Assembly (NCBI GenBank): GCA_019137195.1
Contig: JAGVSR010000100.1
Coordinates: forward strand, 1 to 52,208
Length of the DNA: 52,208 nt
Reading direction: 5' to 3'
Source of the DNA: Alphaproteobacteria bacterium
GTDB lineage: Bacteria > Pseudomonadota > Alphaproteobacteria > Rhizobiales > Hyphomicrobiaceae
Positions 50,678 to 52,208 of the stretch are shown piece after piece (within the stretch, counting starts at the first letter, position 1; each line of letters opens with the position of its first letter). Both the position numbers and the translations under genes were made by a program. The notes under the pieces are model-generated. The model did no database searches. It was given only the letters and a program-made list of their open reading frames with translations, and was not told the origin of the DNA.

Positions 50678-52208
50678 GTGTCGGTCGCCTCGACGATCGG
50701 CGCGGCGCTCGGCGGACCGCCCATCGCGGTGGACATCCGCGTCAACCTCGACCGCTGGACCGACAGCCGTCAGGCCGCCGCCGAGGCCGCGCAGCGCATC
50801 ATCCACGAGCGGATCGGACAGATCAACCAGTTCCTGATGGCCGCCCGGCAGGAGGCCAACCTGTCGGAGACGGGCTACCTCGCGCGCGAGCGGGATACGA
50901 CGAGCCTGTGGATGCGCTTCACGCGCAACGGCGCGATCGAGCAACTGGCGCTGGTCGCCCGCCCCGTGTCGGCGCCCGAGGGCGGCGAGGTCCGGCCGTC
51001 GATGCTGGAGGTCAAGCACGGCATATCGCGCGGGTCCAAGCCGTTCGACTACCGCGACGTGCAGTCCGAGCGGGCGCTGTGGCCGCCGCTGGACGACAAC
51101 AAGAAGGCGCCGTTGCCGACGTGGTGGCCCGGTCTGTCCTCGGTGTGGGGCGACAGCTACCTGCGCGAGAGCCCCTTCCATGAGGTGGTCGATAACGACT
51201 ACGCCGTCTCCGTGGCGCCAGACGAGCCTCGCCGGCTCGGTCCGCATGCCGGGGCCATCCTGCACAAGAACGTGATCGGCGCGACCGCCAAGGTCTACTG
51301 GGAGGTGGAGCTGGTGAAGCTCCCGCGCTACGACCTGACGCCGTGGAGCCGGTCGCAAGAGCGCATTTACACGATGGACGAGCGCGTGCTCGACACGCCG
51401 GTCGGGCGGTGGGAGGAGATGCAGGTCTCGTCCAAGTGGCCGCAGGAGCTGTCCGTCTACCGCACGCCCGCGATGGGCGTGTCGTTCGTCGGCGACCCGC
51501 CGCCCGCCGACGACCCGATGTATCCCTACGTCGACCGCCTGCCGATGGCCAACTCGACCACATGGGCCGACTACGCGCCGAAGAAGGCGCGCGCCGTCTA
51601 CGTCATGCCGTTCGCGACGCTGCAAGCGCAAGTGACGCGCACGCAATACAACGACTATTGGCGGCAGGGCTACTGGGTGGCCGAGGACCACTACGTCATC
51701 CGGCGATACATAAGCTTCTTCGGGGGTCACGGAACAGGCGTGCCGTTCCCGCAGGACCCGGACACGCACGAGTATCGGGTGGCCGAGGCGAACACATATC
51801 ACCCGTCGCCGACCGTGCCGAAGCTGGTGCGCTTGGCGCCCGATCAGTCGCTACTACGCTGGTATCTGATGCCGATCGGCTCGGGTAGCAAGCTGCTGTG
51901 GAAGAGGTCGCCTGGGTTCCGGCAGGTTCCTGAAGGCGGTCCGCCGGAGGGGCTGTCGTTTCGCACCGAGGGAGCGATCTACAACTTCGACACGTTCGAC
52001 CCGCGCAGCGTCCTCGTCGGCGCGGAGTGGTCCGGCGATTACCCTGGCCCGCAGCGATGGGAGTGCGTCGGTGTAATCGGCGGAGACTATACGGTCACCT
52101 ACACCTACTATGACAACGACGGGCTCCTGATCATCCCGCCCTCCGATCGCACCTACGGGCCTGTGCGGTTCGAGGTCGCCACACCCACTACCGACACGCC
52201 GATGGGGC
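50678..52208 (+). CDS. Large tail protein, C-terminus beyond window edge (>510 aa visible)
   Basis: GTG start at 50678 (VSVASTIGAALGGPPIAVDI), 4 bases after the upstream stop, no ATG close by. The frame is open to the last base. Helical N-terminus (AAEAAQRIIHERIGQINQFL), then a mixed part with many Trp and Tyr (LWPPLDDNKKAPLPTWWPGL, YWEVELVKLPRYDLTPWSRS). No family recognised. Encoded last in the visible late operon and presumably part of the tail. Confidence 0.75.
   Translation, partial: MSVASTIGAALGGPPIAVDIRVNLDRWTDSRQAAAEAAQRIIHERIGQINQFLMAARQEANLSETGYLARERDTTSLWMRFTRNGAIEQLALVARPVSAPEGGEVRPSMLEVKHGISRGSKPFDYRDVQSERALWPPLDDNKKAPLPTWWPGLSSVWGDSYLRESPFHEVVDNDYAVSVAPDEPRRLGPHAGAILHKNVIGATAKVYWEVELVKLPRYDLTPWSRSQERIYTMDERVLDTPVGRWEEMQVSSKWPQELSVYRTPAMGVSFVGDPPPADDPMYPYVDRLPMANSTTWADYAPKKARAVYVMPFATLQAQVTRTQYNDYWRQGYWVAEDHYVIRRYISFFGGHGTGVPFPQDPDTHEYRVAEANTYHPSPTVPKLVRLAPDQSLLRWYLMPIGSGSKLLWKRSPGFRQVPEGGPPEGLSFRTEGAIYNFDTFDPRSVLVGAEWSGDYPGPQRWECVGVIGGDYTVTYTYYDNDGLLIIPPSDRTYGPVRFEVATPTTDTPMG

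Noticed and set aside
1-52208. tRNA or rRNA genes, integrase, phage RNA polymerase
   Set aside because: None could be recognised by motif; absence in this window does not exclude them in the rest of the genome.

Overview
The window is about 52 kb of a high-GC tailed phage genome, with no host flank visible. The phage is most likely podovirus-like. The major capsid protein is of the N4-gp56 type, the portal is about 766 aa, and there is a 2,261-residue virion-type protein in place of a recognisable tape measure or tail tube. Base composition and the strong bias to G/C in third codon positions suggest a high-GC proteobacterial host. This is inference: no host gene, tRNA, integrase or CRISPR array was seen.

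Layout. Positions 1-21143 form one leftward (minus-strand) early/replication arm, headed by a near-consensus sigma70-type promoter at 19554-19582 that reads left. From the promoter outward it holds: a block of small unknown genes (about 16.3-19.4 kb); a DUF3150-like / MoxR AAA+ / VWA-metallopeptidase cluster (12.4-16.3 kb); seven tandem paralogous small genes overlapping by 4 bp (10.5-12.4 kb); a dCMP-deaminase-like gene and a C5-methyltransferase-like gene; a family A DNA polymerase interrupted by an intein; and then an HNH protein, a dATP/dGTP-diphosphohydrolase-like protein, a DEDDh exonuclease, an Fe-S RecB/Cas4-like nuclease, a VRR-NUC nuclease, an SNF2-type helicase, a putative ssDNA-binding protein and the first 128 codons of a primase. 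A separate unknown gene (19617-21143) lies upstream of the promoter on the same strand. Positions 21.15-22.16 kb are non-coding and rich in repeats and palindromes (candidate origin or control region). A solitary Ala/Lys-rich gene (22164-22985) follows, with its own promoter and two tandem terminators. Positions 23.1-23.5 kb hold a degenerate array of direct repeats. From 23506 to the right edge everything is rightward: terminase subunits, portal, scaffold, capsid, adaptor and virion proteins, tail appendage genes, a lysis cassette (holin, GH24 lysozyme, coiled-coil and lipoprotein spanin-like genes) and further tail genes, the last of which is cut by the window edge.

Most unusual points. (1) The polymerase intein carries an HNH homing-endonuclease gene in a different reading frame, nested between the splicing blocks, with its own ribosome binding site and an in-frame stop. 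(2) Seven tandem paralogs of an unknown small protein family sit directly downstream of a MoxR/VWA module. (3) Eight copies of a perfect palindrome, CGGTTAGR-N2..4-YCTAACCG, punctuate the leftward arm; five of them contain the Gly-TAG end of a gene, which resembles dispersed operators ('stoperators') or gene-cassette junctions. (4) Two neighbouring intergenic regions carry several different repeat families and are candidates for replication, packaging or regulatory functions.
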